A DNA stretch of 64,000 bases from an uncultured Maritimibacter sp. (GCA_913063035.1 CAJXYS010000006.1:1-64000); one strand, 5' to 3'. Numbered from the stretch's first letter, positions 17,725 through 26,696 are shown. Translations and numbers: made by a program. Notes: generated by a model from the letters alone, not told the origin.

Positions 17725-18766
17725 CCTCCGGTCCCTCGCTCAGGATGGCCATCACGCGGCTCTTGGCGTCGAGGCCCGGCAGCCCGGCCAGAAGCGCCGC
17801 CACGCCGGCCGCCCCCGACGGGGTCGTGGCGAAGCCGTGCCGCGCAAGCGCCGCGACCCCTGCCGCGGCCTCGTCCTCGGTTACGGTCACGAAGCGGTCG
17901 GCATCGCGGGCCAGCCCGGCCAGCGCGATCATCGACGGCGTCTTGCAGTCGAGCCGGCCCATTGCCGAGACCGGCCCCGTCGTCGTGACCAGCCGCCCCG
18001 CGCGGATGCTCTCGATCAGGGCCGGGGCGGCGTCGGGTTCGACCACCACGATCCGCGGCCGCTGCCCCCAGACGGCACGGGCATGGGCCGCCACCGCCGC
18101 GGCAAGCCCGCCCACCCCCGCCTGCAACAGGATATGGGTCGGGGGAAGGTCGATCTGTTCCGCCGCCTCGACGGCCAGTTCGAGATACCCTTCCATCACG
18201 CGCAGGGGCGGCTCGGTATAGCCCGGCCATGAACTGTCCGAGAGCAGCGCCCAGCCATGTGCGGCCGCGGCGGCCTCGGCGGCGGCCATGCTGTCTTCGT
18301 AGGTGGCGCCCGCCCGCTCGACCTGCGCCCCCCGCGCGCGCAGGCGCGTCGCGAAGGCTTCCGGCACCGTGTCCGCCAGGAAGATCACCGCCGCCGCCCC
18401 GAAGATCCGCGCGCCGGCCGCCACCGACAGCCCGTGGTTGCCGGCGCTGGCGGTCACATAGGTTCGCCCGGCGAGCGCCGTGGCCCAGTCGGCGCGGTCC
18501 GGAACCGCGGCGGCGTCCCGCGCGATGGCATGGGCCGCGCCCAGCGCCTTGAAGCTGCCAAGCCCCATGCGCGCGCGCTCGTCCTTCAGGTAAAGCCGCC
18601 CAACCCCGGCCTCCCCGGCCAGTGCGGCCGCCTCGTGCAGCGGCGTGACGGCATGGGCCGGACAGGATGCGAGCAGGGCGCGCACCCCGCCCGGATCGCT
18701 GATCGGCAGCACGTCTTGCCCAGGCAGCCCGGTGCCGCGGAACGGATTGTCAAGTTGCTCTGGCAC
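17717..18766 (-). CDS. PLP-dependent ammonia-lyase, diaminopropionate ammonia-lyase-like
   Basis: A 349-residue fold-type II PLP enzyme. The PLP lysine is in GLGSFKALGAA (about residue 71), the cofactor-binding 'SAGNHGLSVA' is near 112, and the phosphate loop QAGVGGLAAAV near 215. The N-terminal 'NPFRGTG' and 'ARMGLGSFKALG' resemble diaminopropionate ammonia-lyases more than threonine dehydratases. Elimination of ammonia from a beta- or gamma-substituted amino acid is the expected reaction. It is the first gene of the minus-strand operon and is divergent from the Lrp-type regulator, which probably controls it. Confidence 0.88.
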   Translation of the reverse strand: MPEQLDNPFRGTGLPGQDVLPISDPGGVRALLASCPAHAVTPLHEAAALAGEAGVGRLYLKDERARMGLGSFKALGAAHAIARDAAAVPDRADWATALAGRTYVTASAGNHGLSVAAGARIFGAAAVIFLADTVPEAFATRLRARGAQVERAGATYEDSMAAAEAAAAAHGWALLSDSSWPGYTEPPLRVMEGYLELAVEAAEQIDLPPTHILLQAGVGGLAAAVAAHARAVWGQRPRIVVVEPDAAPALIESIRAGRLVTTTGPVSAMGRLDCKTPSMIALAGLARDADRFVTVTEDEAAAGVAALARHGFATTPSGAAGVAALLAGLPGLDAKSRVMAILSEGPEDG

Positions 18767-18778
18767 CTTCGGTCCCCC

Positions 18779-18793
18779 TCTGCGTTTCGCAGA
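18779..18793. promoter_or_regulatory. Perfect inverted repeat TCTGCG-N3-CGCAGA
   Basis: A 15-bp dyad lies 13 bases upstream of the lyase start codon, in the divergent lyase/Lrp promoter region. It may be an operator or, in the transcript, a short leader hairpin close to the start codon. Confidence 0.4.
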
Positions 18794-18814
18794 GCATACC
18801 CCGCGCGGGCCGGC

Positions 18815-18827
18815 TTTTCCCGGAAAA
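18815..18827. promoter_or_regulatory. Candidate Lrp-type operator TTTTCC-C-GGAAAA
   Basis: A perfect 13-bp dyad in the 174-bp divergent region. A related TTCCGGAA core is at 18880-18887, about 62 bp away or roughly six helical turns, on the same DNA face. Lrp/AsnC proteins bind as multimers to phased sites, so this pair is a plausible target of the adjacent regulator. The link is inferred. Confidence 0.45.
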
Positions 18828-18940
18828 CTGCTCCCCTTCCCCGCCCGAGCCCGGCGCGAAGACGCCCTTTTCGTCCGGATTCCGGAAACCCACGGGCTGC
18901 CGGGGGCGCCACGATCCGCTTCGCGGCCTATACTGCGTGG

Positions 18941-19453
18941 ATGGACAGATTCGACGCTCTCATCCTCGACGCGCTCCAGCGCGACACGCGCCAGACCGCC
19001 GAAGCGCTCGCCGCAAAGGTCGGGCTTTCCGCGGATGCCTGCCGCAAGCGGGCGAACCGGCTGCGCGCGGCGGGCTATATCGAGGCCGACGTGGCGCGCC
19101 TTTCACCGGAAAAGCTCGGCCGCGGGCTGATGCTGGTGGTGGAGGTGACGCTGATGAACGAGCGGCCCGCGGCACTCGACCGGTTCAAGCAGCGGATGCG
19201 CGCGGCGCCGGAGGTGATGCAATGCTACTACGTCACCGGAAACGCGGATTTCATCCTGATCCTCTCTGCCCGCGACATGGCCGATTACGAGGCGTTCACC
19301 CGGCGCCATTTCTTCGACGAGGAGAACGTCGCGCGGTTCCGCACCAGCGCCGTGATGGAACGCGTCAAGACCGGGTTCACGATGCCGGTCCCCGGCACGA
19401 CCGCAAACGCCGCGCCCGGCTCGACAGGATCGCCGCCCGAGGCTACCAGTTGA
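18941..19453 (+). CDS. Lrp/AsnC-family transcriptional regulator
   Basis: A 170-residue feast/famine regulator. The N-terminal helix-turn-helix spans residues 3-55 (LDALQRDTRQTAEALAAKVG, SADACRKRANRLRAAG), followed by the RAM effector domain at about 70-150 (LMLVVEVTL, 'VMQCYYVTGNADFILIL'). The ATG at 18941 gives the family's usual N-terminus; the upstream open frame is noncoding. It is divergent from the lyase-M24-racemase operon and probably senses the amino acid that operon degrades. The C-terminal 20 residues are Pro/Gly/Thr rich and look disordered. Confidence 0.92.
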   Translation: MDRFDALILDALQRDTRQTAEALAAKVGLSADACRKRANRLRAAGYIEADVARLSPEKLGRGLMLVVEVTLMNERPAALDRFKQRMRAAPEVMQCYYVTGNADFILILSARDMADYEAFTRRHFFDEENVARFRTSAVMERVKTGFTMPVPGTTANAAPGSTGSPPEATS

Positions 19454-19479
19454 CCTGACGACCGCCACCGGGACCCGCG

Positions 19480-20076
19480 ATGATCCGACGCGCCACACGC
19501 CATATCCTGCTGATGATTGCCGCCGCCGCCATTCTTGCGGGTTGTGCCGCGGCGCCGGACGCCCCGCGCCCGGCCGACAGCGACGCGGTCTCGCGCCTGG
19601 CCACCGGGGTGGCGGCGCTCGGCCCGGCGGTTGCCCCCGGCGAGGCCGGCCGCCTGGCCGAAATCGCCTATGCGGAAACCGCGCGACTGGCCCGCGCCTA
19701 CGAGATCACCGATCCCCCGCTCATCCACAACATGAAGGTCAATATGGGGCTGCGTCCCCGCGGGCTCTGCTACCACTGGGCCGACGACCTCGAGGCGCGG
19801 CTGCGGCGGGAAGGCTTCGAAACGCTCAGCTTTCACCGGGCGATCGCCAATGCCGACAACCCGTTCCGCATCGAGCACAGCACCGTGATCGTAAGCGCGC
19901 GCGGCGACGACATGTTCGCCGGGATCGTCCTCGACCCCTGGCGCAAGGGCGGCGAACTCCACTGGACGCCTACGGTTTCGGATGCGGATTACCGCTGGCA
20001 GCCCAGGCAGGTCGTCTTCGACAGGAAACGCGCCCGGCAAAGCCGCGTGGCCGTCGCCCGGGCCCGGGCGGAGTGA
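19480..20076 (+). CDS. Hypothetical lipoprotein
   Basis: A 198-residue protein with a lipoprotein signal: hydrophobic residues 9-20, lipobox LAGC with Cys22. The mature protein has a conserved-looking core 'MKVNMGLRPRGLCYHWADDL' near residue 85-105, with Cys and His that could be catalytic or metal-binding, and 'EHSTVIVSARGDDMFAGIVLDPWRKGG' around 130-155, split here for clarity. The pattern (Cys, then His, then Asp) loosely resembles a papain- or transglutaminase-like fold, but this is speculative. It follows the Lrp-type gene by 26 bases and is followed by a hairpin pair and terminator. Confidence 0.8.
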   Translation: MIRRATRHILLMIAAAAILAGCAAAPDAPRPADSDAVSRLATGVAALGPAVAPGEAGRLAEIAYAETARLARAYEITDPPLIHNMKVNMGLRPRGLCYHWADDLEARLRREGFETLSFHRAIANADNPFRIEHSTVIVSARGDDMFAGIVLDPWRKGGELHWTPTVSDADYRWQPRQVVFDRKRARQSRVAVARARAE

Positions 20077-20136
20077 TCGAAAAAATCCGGCCGGGCGGAC
20101 TGGCCGGGGGCCCGGGCGGAGCATAGGTCAACGGGG

Positions 20137-20199
20137 GAAACCATTCACGGGATGGTTTCTTCCTCCACACTGGCGCGGCCCGCAGGCCGCGCCTTTTTT
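20137..20199 (+). ncRNA. Candidate small RNA or 3' UTR with two hairpins
   Basis: Two hairpins lie 60 bases after the lipoprotein gene. The first is GAAACCAT / ATGGTTTC with a 7-base loop (20137-20159). It is followed by single-stranded TTCCTCCACAC, which contains an anti-Shine-Dalgarno-like CCUCC, and then a terminator hairpin with a U tract. This architecture is common for trans-acting or 3'-UTR-derived small RNAs. No clear independent promoter was found, so it may just be the end of the upstream transcript. Confidence 0.35.
20172..20199 (+). terminator. Rho-independent terminator
   Basis: A 9-bp perfect GC stem, GGCGCGGCC (20172-20180) with GGCCGCGCC (20185-20193), CGCA loop, then six T. 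It ends plus-strand transcription from the lipoprotein gene before the convergent ctaD. Confidence 0.9.
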
Positions 20200-20228
20200 C
20201 GTGCCGGTCAGATCGCGCCGGCGCGGGA

Positions 20229-21920
20229 TCAGACGTGACCGGTGCGCTTCTTGCGCTGCGCGGGATCCCACTGTTCGGGCCCCGGCAGATCGGTGAAACA
20301 GTGCTCCGGCGGCGGTGAGGACAGCGTCCATTCGAGCGTGTCGGCCGACTCGGTCCAGTAGTTCTCGGCGTTCACCCGGCGCCCGTAGAGCACCGCCCAG
20401 ACCATCACACCGAGGAAGAACAGGAACGACGCGAAGGCGACGAAGGCCCCGATGGACGACACGTAGTTCCAGAGCGCGAAGGCATCGGGATAGTCGATGT
20501 AGCGCCGCGGCATGCCCTGGCGCCCCAGGAAGTGCTGCGGGAAGAAGGTGACGTTCGTGCTGATGAAGAACAGCCAGAAATGCAGCTTACCGGCCCATTC
20601 GGGATAGTGCCGCCCGGTCACCTTGCCGAAATAGTAGTAGATGCCGGCGAAGATCCCGAACACCGCGCCGAGGCTCATCACGTAGTGGAAATGCGCCACC
20701 ACGTAATAGGTGTCGTGGTAGGCCCGGTCGATCCCGGCCTGGGACAGCACGATACCGGTCACGCCACCCAGCGTGAAAAGGAAGATGAACCCGAGGGCGA
20801 ACAGCATCGGCGTCTCGAAGGACAGGCTTCCCTGCCACATTGTGGCGATCCAGCTGAAGACCTTGATGCCGGTGGGCACCGCGATGATCATCGTCGCCAG
20901 CATGAAATAGGTCTGCTGCGACAGGCTCATGCCCACGGTGTACATGTGGTGTGCCCAGACCACGAAGCCCAGCGCCCCGATCGCCACGATCGCCCAGACC
21001 ATCGGCAGGTAGCCGAAGATCGGCTTGCGCGAGAAGGTCGAGACCACGTGGCTGATGATGCCGAAGGCCGGCAGGATCAGGATGTAGACCTCGGGGTGCC
21101 CGAAGAACCAGAAGATATGCTGGTAAAGCACCGGGTCGCCGCCGCCCGCGGGATCGAAGAAGGTCGTGGCGAAGTTCCGGTCGGTGATCAGCATGGTGAT
21201 CGCGCCGCCCAGGACCGGCAGCGACAGCAGCAGCATCCACGCGGTCACGAAGATCGACCAGGCGAAGAGCGGCACCTTGAAGAGATCCATCCCCGGCGCG
21301 CGCATGTTCAGGAACGTCGTGATGACGTTGATCGCGCCAAGGATCGAGGACGCGCCGGACACGTGCAGCGCGAAGAGCGCCAGATCGGTCGAATACCCCG
21401 CCTCCTGCGTCGAGAGCGGCGGATAGAGCACCCAGCCCAGCCCCGATCCGTCCTGCCCGTTCCCACCGGGCACGAAAAGCGACGCGATCGCCAGCGCCGT
21501 GCCCGCGACGTAGAGCCAGTAGCTGAGGTTGTTGAGCCGCGGGAACGCCATGTCGGGTGCGCCGACCTGCAGAGGCATGAAGTAGTTGCCGAAACCGCCG
21601 AACAGCGCCGGGATGATCACGAAGAACATCATCAGGATGCCGTGGCTGGTGATCAGCACGTTCCACAGATGCCCGTTCGGGGTGCAGTTCTCGGCCGCCG
21701 CGGCCGTGAGACCCGCGCCCTCGAGGCACATGTACTGAACGCCGGGCTCCATGAGCTCCATGCGCATGTAGACCGTCAGCGCGACCGAGATCAGGCCGAT
21801 CACGGCCGAGGTCACGAGATAGAGGATCCCGATATCCTTGTGATTGGTGGACATGAACCACCGGGTGAAAAAGCCCTGCTGCGGGCTTTCTGCCGTGGCG
21901 TTCAGCTCGGCGTTCGCCAT
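20229..21920 (-). CDS. ctaD: Cytochrome c oxidase subunit I (aa3-type)
   Basis: A 563-residue haem-copper oxidase subunit I, the catalytic subunit of the aa3 terminal oxidase in the cytoplasmic membrane. The copper-B His and cross-linked Tyr are in '[15 protein letters not shown]' near residue 280; the haem a / haem a3 histidines are in [16 protein letters not shown] near 415; the low-spin haem His is in [11 protein letters not shown] near 92. Twelve transmembrane helices fit the family length. No coxB, coxC or assembly gene is adjacent, which is common for ctaD in Rhodobacterales. It is divergent from the AarF-like gene. Confidence 0.97.
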   Translation of the reverse strand: MANAELNATAESPQQGFFTRWFMSTNHKDIGILYLVTSAVIGLISVALTVYMRMELMEPGVQYMCLEGAGLTAAAAENCTPNGHLWNVLITSHGILMMFFVIIPALFGGFGNYFMPLQVGAPDMAFPRLNNLSYWLYVAGTALAIASLFVPGGNGQDGSGLGWVLYPPLSTQEAGYSTDLALFALHVSGASSILGAINVITTFLNMRAPGMDLFKVPLFAWSIFVTAWMLLLSLPVLGGAITMLITDRNFATTFFDPAGGGDPVLYQHIFWFFGHPEVYILILPAFGIISHVVSTFSRKPIFGYLPMVWAIVAIGALGFVVWAHHMYTVGMSLSQQTYFMLATMIIAVPTGIKVFSWIATMWQGSLSFETPMLFALGFIFLFTLGGVTGIVLSQAGIDRAYHDTYYVVAHFHYVMSLGAVFGIFAGIYYYFGKVTGRHYPEWAGKLHFWLFFISTNVTFFPQHFLGRQGMPRRYIDYPDAFALWNYVSSIGAFVAFASFLFFLGVMVWAVLYGRRVNAENYWTESADTLEWTLSSPPPEHCFTDLPGPEQWDPAQRKKRTGHV

Positions 21921-22132
21921 CGATTTCCGCTCCCTTCACTGCGACCGCGCATGGCGGCGTCCTGTTACCTCGATAGGTGATGCTAGGCGGCGATCGCCGC
22001 CCGGCGAGTCCCCGGGGCGCGGCATTTTGACCAATCTATCCAGCCGCTTGCGCGGTGGCGGTCCGGGCGGCCGTTGAATGTCCGACGGTTCCCGATATCT
22101 CGCATGGGGACGCCCCCGCGGAGACAGTGCCG

Positions 22133-23455
22133 ATGCGCGACACATGGACACCACGCCCGGTCCGGGTCCCCGCGAGCCGGGTCGCCCGGCTCGGCCGGCT
22201 CGGCAGCATGGCGACCGGGATCGCGGGCGGCATGGCGCTCGAGGGCGTGCGCCACCTGAGCCGGGGCGCCCGGCCGAGTTACCGGGGGCTATTGCTGACG
22301 CCCGGCAACATGACCCGCCTGGCCAACGAGCTTGCCCAGATGCGGGGCGCGGCGATGAAGGTCGGCCAGCTGCTGTCCATGGATGCCGGGGAATTGCTGC
22401 CGCCCGAGCTGTCGGAGATCCTGTCGCGGCTCCGGGCGGATGCGCATTTCATGCCCCCCCGCCAGCTCAAGTCGGTGCTGAACGCGAACTGGGGCACGGC
22501 CTGGCTGGGACAATTCGAACGCTTCGACACCCGCCCGGTCGCCGCCGCATCCATCGGGCAGGTCCACCGTGTCCGGCGCCGGAGCGGCGAGGATCTCGCG
22601 GTCAAGGTGCAGTATCCCGGCGTCGTCGACAGCATCGACAGCGACGTGCGTAACGTGGGCGCGCTCTTGCGCATGTCGGGGCTGCTGCCCGCCGGGCTGG
22701 ACCTGGCCCCCTATCTCGAGGAGGCACGCGGGCTGCTCCGGGCCGAGGCGGATTACCAGGCCGAGGCCGGCCACCTCGAGACCTTCGGCGGCCTGCTGGC
22801 CGACGACCCGGCTTTCGTGGTGCCCCGGCTCTACCCGGAATGGACGACGCCCCGGATCCTCGCCATGTCCTTCATGCCGGGCCGGCCCATCGAAGAGACC
22901 GCCGACACGCCGCAAGAGACACGCGACCGGATCGCCACGGCGTTGATCAGGCTGACGCTGCGCGAGGTTTTCGAATTCGGGATGATGCAATCGGATCCGA
23001 ATTTCGCGAACTACCGCTACGACGACCGGACCGGCCGGATCGTTCTGCTGGATTTCGGCGCGACCCGGGTGCTCGACCCCGACCTGGTGGACCTTTACCG
23101 GCGGCTCGCGCAGGCGGGGCGCGACGGCGACCGGGGCGCGGTCGTCGCATGCCTCGCCGCGATCGGTTTCCTCGACGACGGCGTCCTGCCCGATCTGGCG
23201 GACCGGGTCGTGGCGATGGCCGGGCGGATCTTCGACGCGGTGCTGGGGGCGGGTCACTTCGATTTTGCCGAAACGGCGCTGTCGACGGAGCTGAACGCCG
23301 AAGGCATGGCGCTGGCGGAAGCCGGTTATTTCCCGACAGCCCTGCCCATGGATGCGCTCTATCTCCAGCGCAAGTTCGGCGGCATGTTCCTGCTCGCGCG
23401 GCGGCTCGGGGCCCGGGTGCCGCTGCGCCGGATCGTGGACGAGGTGCTCGGCTGA
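22133..23455 (+). CDS. AarF/UbiB (ABC1) atypical kinase-like protein
   Basis: A 440-residue ABC1/UbiB-family protein. Hallmarks are the KxGQ motif in MKVGQLLSMDAGELLP (~residue 80), the Ala-rich loop VAAASIGQVHR (~140), the lysine in AVKVQYPG (~160), 'DPNFANYRY' (~290) and the LLDFGATR metal-binding motif (~305). UbiB homologues support ubiquinone biosynthesis as ATPases; this version lacks the long C-terminal transmembrane helices of UbiB, so it may be a soluble paralogue. I start at the ATG at 22133 with GGAGA nine bases upstream, rather than an upstream GTG. It is divergent from ctaD and converges on the mutase gene. Confidence 0.9.
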   Translation: MRDTWTPRPVRVPASRVARLGRLGSMATGIAGGMALEGVRHLSRGARPSYRGLLLTPGNMTRLANELAQMRGAAMKVGQLLSMDAGELLPPELSEILSRLRADAHFMPPRQLKSVLNANWGTAWLGQFERFDTRPVAAASIGQVHRVRRRSGEDLAVKVQYPGVVDSIDSDVRNVGALLRMSGLLPAGLDLAPYLEEARGLLRAEADYQAEAGHLETFGGLLADDPAFVVPRLYPEWTTPRILAMSFMPGRPIEETADTPQETRDRIATALIRLTLREVFEFGMMQSDPNFANYRYDDRTGRIVLLDFGATRVLDPDLVDLYRRLAQAGRDGDRGAVVACLAAIGFLDDGVLPDLADRVVAMAGRIFDAVLGAGHFDFAETALSTELNAEGMALAEAGYFPTALPMDALYLQRKFGGMFLLARRLGARVPLRRIVDEVLG

Positions 23456-23461
23456 CGCTGC

Positions 23462-24877
23462 TCAGCCCGTGGCGGCGTCGATGGTGGCCCGCACCCTGTC
23501 GACGCCGTGCCGCACCTGGCCGGCGGCGCCGCGCGCCTCGACGTTCAGGCGCATCAGCGGCTCGGTGCTGGATGCCCGGAGGCTCGCCCGCCAGTCCGGG
23601 AAGGTGATGCTCACCCCGTCGAAATGCGCGATCTCCGCGCCCTCCTGTTCGAAATGCGCGGCCACGCGCTCGATCACCGTTTTCGGGTCCGGCACTTCGA
23701 AATTGATCTCGCCCGAGGACGGGAAGCGTGCCTTCATGCTGTCGATGAGCGCGGCGAGCGGCTGCTCCCGGCGCGAGACCAGTTCCCAGATCTTGAGCCA
23801 CGGGATCATCCCGCTGTCGCAATACATGAAGTCGCGGAAATAGTGATGCGCCGACATCTCGCCGCCATAGATCGCGCCGTGCGCGCGCATCACGCGCTTC
23901 ATGAAGGCATGCCCGGTGCGCGACTGGACGGCGACGCCACCGGCGCGCGACACCGTGTCCTGGGTGTTCCAGATCACGCGCGGGTCGTGGACGATCGTCT
24001 CACCCGGCGCGGTGGCGAGGCAGGCCTCGGCCAGCAGGGCGACGACGTATTCCCCGTCCACGAAGCCGCCTTCATGGGTAAAGAAGAAGCAGCGGTCGAA
24101 ATCGCCGTCCCAGGCGATGCCGAGATCGGCGCCCTCGCGCAGGACCGCCTCGGCCGTGACCGGGCGGTTTTCCTCCAGCAGCGGGTTGGGAATGCCGTTC
24201 GGGAAGCGCCCGTCGGGCGCATGGTGCAGCCGTGTCACCGTGACCGGCGCACCCCGGCGTTCGAGTTCGTCGAGGATCGCGTCGAAGGCGGGCCCGGCGA
24301 CCCCGTTGCCGGCATTCACCACGAGCCGGACCGGGCGAAGCCGGTCGACCGCGACCATGTCGACGAGATGGCGCGCATAGGCATCGCGGACCGCCGCCGG
24401 CTGCCGGCTGCCCGCGGAGCCGCCATGATCGCCCGCGGCGCCCGCCTGCGCGGCGCCCTTGATCGCGTCGAACTCTTCCTCCGACAGGGGCCGGCTGCCA
24501 GGGCCGACGATCTTCAGGCCGTTATAGTCGATGGGATTGTGCGAGGCGGTGACCTCGATCCCGCCCTCCGCGTCCAGATGGGCGGTGGCGAAATAGACCT
24601 CCTCGGTCCCGGCGAGGCCGATATCCAGCACGTCGACGCCCGCGCCGGTCAGCCCGGCGGCCAGCGCGTCGAGGATCTCGGAGCTGCTCTCGCGGCAGTC
24701 GCGGCCGACCACGACGGTCCGGGGCCGCATCACGGCCGCGAAGGCCGCGCCGATCCGGCGCGCGGTGGCGGCGTCGAAATTGTCGCCCAGGCGTCCCCGG
24801 ACGTCATAGGCCTTGAAACAAGTCATGGACGGGTCCGGCAGCGGGGCGGTATCGGTCTGGGTGTCGGTGGCGCGCAT
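23462..24877 (-). CDS. Phosphomannomutase/phosphoglucomutase
   Basis: A 471-residue alpha-D-phosphohexomutase that interconverts hexose 1- and 6-phosphates for cell-surface polysaccharide precursors. The phosphoserine loop is TASHNP (~residue 112), the magnesium-binding loop is DGDFDRC (~250) and the sugar-binding GGEMSAHHYF is near 325; 'RASSTEPLMRLNVEA' near the C-terminus binds phosphate. The N-terminus FKAYDVRG is typical of the AlgC/CpsG group. The ATG at 24877 is preceded by GAGGA. It stands alone. Confidence 0.93.
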   Translation of the reverse strand: MRATDTQTDTAPLPDPSMTCFKAYDVRGRLGDNFDAATARRIGAAFAAVMRPRTVVVGRDCRESSSEILDALAAGLTGAGVDVLDIGLAGTEEVYFATAHLDAEGGIEVTASHNPIDYNGLKIVGPGSRPLSEEEFDAIKGAAQAGAAGDHGGSAGSRQPAAVRDAYARHLVDMVAVDRLRPVRLVVNAGNGVAGPAFDAILDELERRGAPVTVTRLHHAPDGRFPNGIPNPLLEENRPVTAEAVLREGADLGIAWDGDFDRCFFFTHEGGFVDGEYVVALLAEACLATAPGETIVHDPRVIWNTQDTVSRAGGVAVQSRTGHAFMKRVMRAHGAIYGGEMSAHHYFRDFMYCDSGMIPWLKIWELVSRREQPLAALIDSMKARFPSSGEINFEVPDPKTVIERVAAHFEQEGAEIAHFDGVSITFPDWRASLRASSTEPLMRLNVEARGAAGQVRHGVDRVRATIDAATG

Positions 24878-25113
24878 GGCGGTCCTCGTCAGGGATCAAT
24901 TCGTTCCGGCCGGCGCAGGCGTCGGCCCGCCATCGACAGCGGTGTTCGCGGAACGACGCATGCCCCCGGCCGCCGGGGGTCGTCCGACCGGTATAGACCG
25001 CCCTGCCCCGCAAGGCGAGGGGCAGCCCGTCACAGATCGCGGTGGGGCACTGAAAAGGCGCCACCGCCCGATCTGGCGGTGACCCCGGACAGCGGTGCGG
25101 ACCCTGCGGCCGG

Positions 25114-25521
25114 TCAGGCCGTCGCGGCGGCTGCACCCCGGCCGAATTTCGCATCGACCGACCAGGCCCCGGCCCCCGCGATCGCCAGGGCGACGTAGCC
25201 CCCGGCCAGGCCGATATTCTTCAGGAAGCTTGTCATCTGCATCTGGTCGCCCGGCACGTAATGATAGAGCAGACCGCTCACCACGCAGAACGCGGCCAGG
25301 CCCAGGGCCGCGAGACGGGTCTGGAGCCCGACGGCCAGGGCCAGCCCGAAGCCGATCTCGAACAGGATCACCGGCCAGGCCAGGGCGGCCGGTATCCCGC
25401 CAGATGCCATGTAGCCCGCGAATCCCTCGACATTGCCGAGCTTGCCGAATCCGGCAACGATGAAAAGCGCCGCGAGCGCCAGGCGCGCGACAAGAAGTCC
25501 GAATGCGTTCATCTGGGTCAT
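25114..25521 (-). CDS. DoxX family membrane protein
   Basis: A 135-residue protein with four transmembrane helices and the DoxX pattern: LLVARLALAALFIVAGFGKL at residues ~7-26, 'ILFEIGFGLALAVGLQTRLAAL' near 52, and GYVALAIAGAGAWS near the end. DoxX-like proteins sit in the inner membrane and are linked to redox or thiosulfate metabolism in some species, but the role is mostly unknown. Start 25521 has a strong AAAGGAGAGG site. It is divergent from the bactofilin gene. Confidence 0.88.
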   Translation of the reverse strand: MTQMNAFGLLVARLALAALFIVAGFGKLGNVEGFAGYMASGGIPAALAWPVILFEIGFGLALAVGLQTRLAALGLAAFCVVSGLLYHYVPGDQMQMTSFLKNIGLAGGYVALAIAGAGAWSVDAKFGRGAAAATA

Positions 25522-25696
25522 GCCCCTCTCCTTTTGTAACGTCATCTCGGCCTTAGATATGCGTGCGCAGAAGAATGAAACAGTACCGCGCGAACAGCCT
25601 CTGTGCCTGGGCGCACATATCAGGAATTCGCTTTACTTTCGGCCCGCCCCTCTCTCATTGTCGGGTGCGAGCGAGACAAGGGATCGAAACGGACAC

Positions 25697-26008
25697 ATGG
25701 GCAAAACGACCATTCAGGCCGATCTGAAGATCGACGGAAACCTGACCAGCACCGGCGCCATCGACATCAATGGCGACGTGACCGGCGATATCGAGGCCGC
25801 CGAACTGGACATTCTCTCCAACGGTCGCGTGAAAGGCACCGTCAAGGTCGAGACGGCACAGCTGCGCGGATCGTTCGAAGGCGCGCTGAAGGCCGGCGAC
25901 GTGGAACTTCAGTCCCAGGCCAAGGTCGACGCGGATATCGAATGCGCGACGCTGACGACCGCCAAGGGCGCCCGCCTGCATGGCGACGTGAAAGTGACCG
26001 GCGGCTGA
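25697..26008 (+). CDS. Bactofilin (BacA/CcmA family)
   Basis: A 103-residue bactofilin, a small cytoskeletal protein that polymerises without nucleotide. The sequence is almost entirely the right-handed beta-helix core, seen as regular hydrophobic repeats such as LTSTGAIDINGDVTGDI, LDILSNGRVKGTV and LQSQAKVDADIECATL. It is shorter than typical family members and lacks a long disordered tail. No peptidase of the LytM type sits next to it, unlike many loci. The ATG at 25697 fits the family start; the frame further upstream is noncoding. It converges on the H-NS-like gene. Confidence 0.92.
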   Translation: MGKTTIQADLKIDGNLTSTGAIDINGDVTGDIEAAELDILSNGRVKGTVKVETAQLRGSFEGALKAGDVELQSQAKVDADIECATLTTAKGARLHGDVKVTGG

Positions 26009-26096
26009 TCGGCCGCCGGCCCGGCTGCGGTCACGCGACGATCGGGACGTGATCGAAAGGCCTTGATGCCGGTCCGTGAACCGGCACCGGGACGGG

Positions 26097-26417
26097 TCAG
26101 GCGATCAGGAAGTCGTCCTGGCTCTTGCCCTTTTCCTCTTCCTCGACGAGCCACCGCGGCTTGCGCCCGCGCCCGGTCCAGGTCAGGCTGGCATCGTCCG
26201 GGTGCCGATATTTCGGCGGCAGCGTGCGACCCTTTTTCGCCGGCTTGCCCCCGACCAGGTCGGAAAGAGAGAACCCCATTTTGCGCGCTTCTTCTTCAAG
26301 TTTCTGACGGGCTTCCTTCTGCCGTCGTTCCTCGAAAGTCTTGAGCGCTTTCTCCACGTCTTTCCTGAGCTGCTGCAATTCTTCGAGAGACATGGAGTCC
26401 AGGTTAATCTTCGCCAT
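26097..26417 (-). CDS. H-NS family nucleoid-associated protein (HvrA-like)
   Basis: A 106-residue H-NS-like DNA-binding protein. Residues 8-50 form the coiled-coil oligomerisation helices (EELQQLRKDVEKALKTFEER), and residues ~74-97 carry the C-terminal minor-groove motif 'KYRHPDDASLTWTGRGRKP' with the RGRKPRW core. HvrA in Rhodobacter tunes photosynthesis and nitrogen genes, so a global regulatory role is likely. The start at 26417 (MAKINL) has a GGAAGG site. The 200 bp upstream are A/T-rich compared with the window, which suits an autoregulated H-NS-type promoter. Confidence 0.92.
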   Translation of the reverse strand: MAKINLDSMSLEELQQLRKDVEKALKTFEERRQKEARQKLEEEARKMGFSLSDLVGGKPAKKGRTLPPKYRHPDDASLTWTGRGRKPRWLVEEEEKGKSQDDFLIA

Positions 26418-26696
26418 AGCAACCTTCCCTAAAACTTGGTCTATTGACGGTAATGAATAGCCTTTTCCCTCGAAAAGCAAATATTTTTTGGAATACTTCG
26501 GCGAAGAATTCAGAGACCCGTGGAAAAGACGATGTTTCGCGCGAAACCGGGCTGGGAAACTTTCGCCTTTTCCGCGATTGCGCCCGTATCGCCGCGTTTT
26601 TTGGATACGCATTGCCGGGTTAGAAACTTTTTACCGGCCGTGCACGCAAATCTGAAACGGCCCGGGACTTTCTGGCGTTCCGGGCGTTGATGACGT

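Noticed and set aside
26067..26086. Inverted repeat TGCCGGT/ACCGGCA between bactofilin and the H-NS-like gene as a terminator
   Set aside because: The 7-bp stem is not followed by a T tract on either strand, so I did not list it as a terminator.
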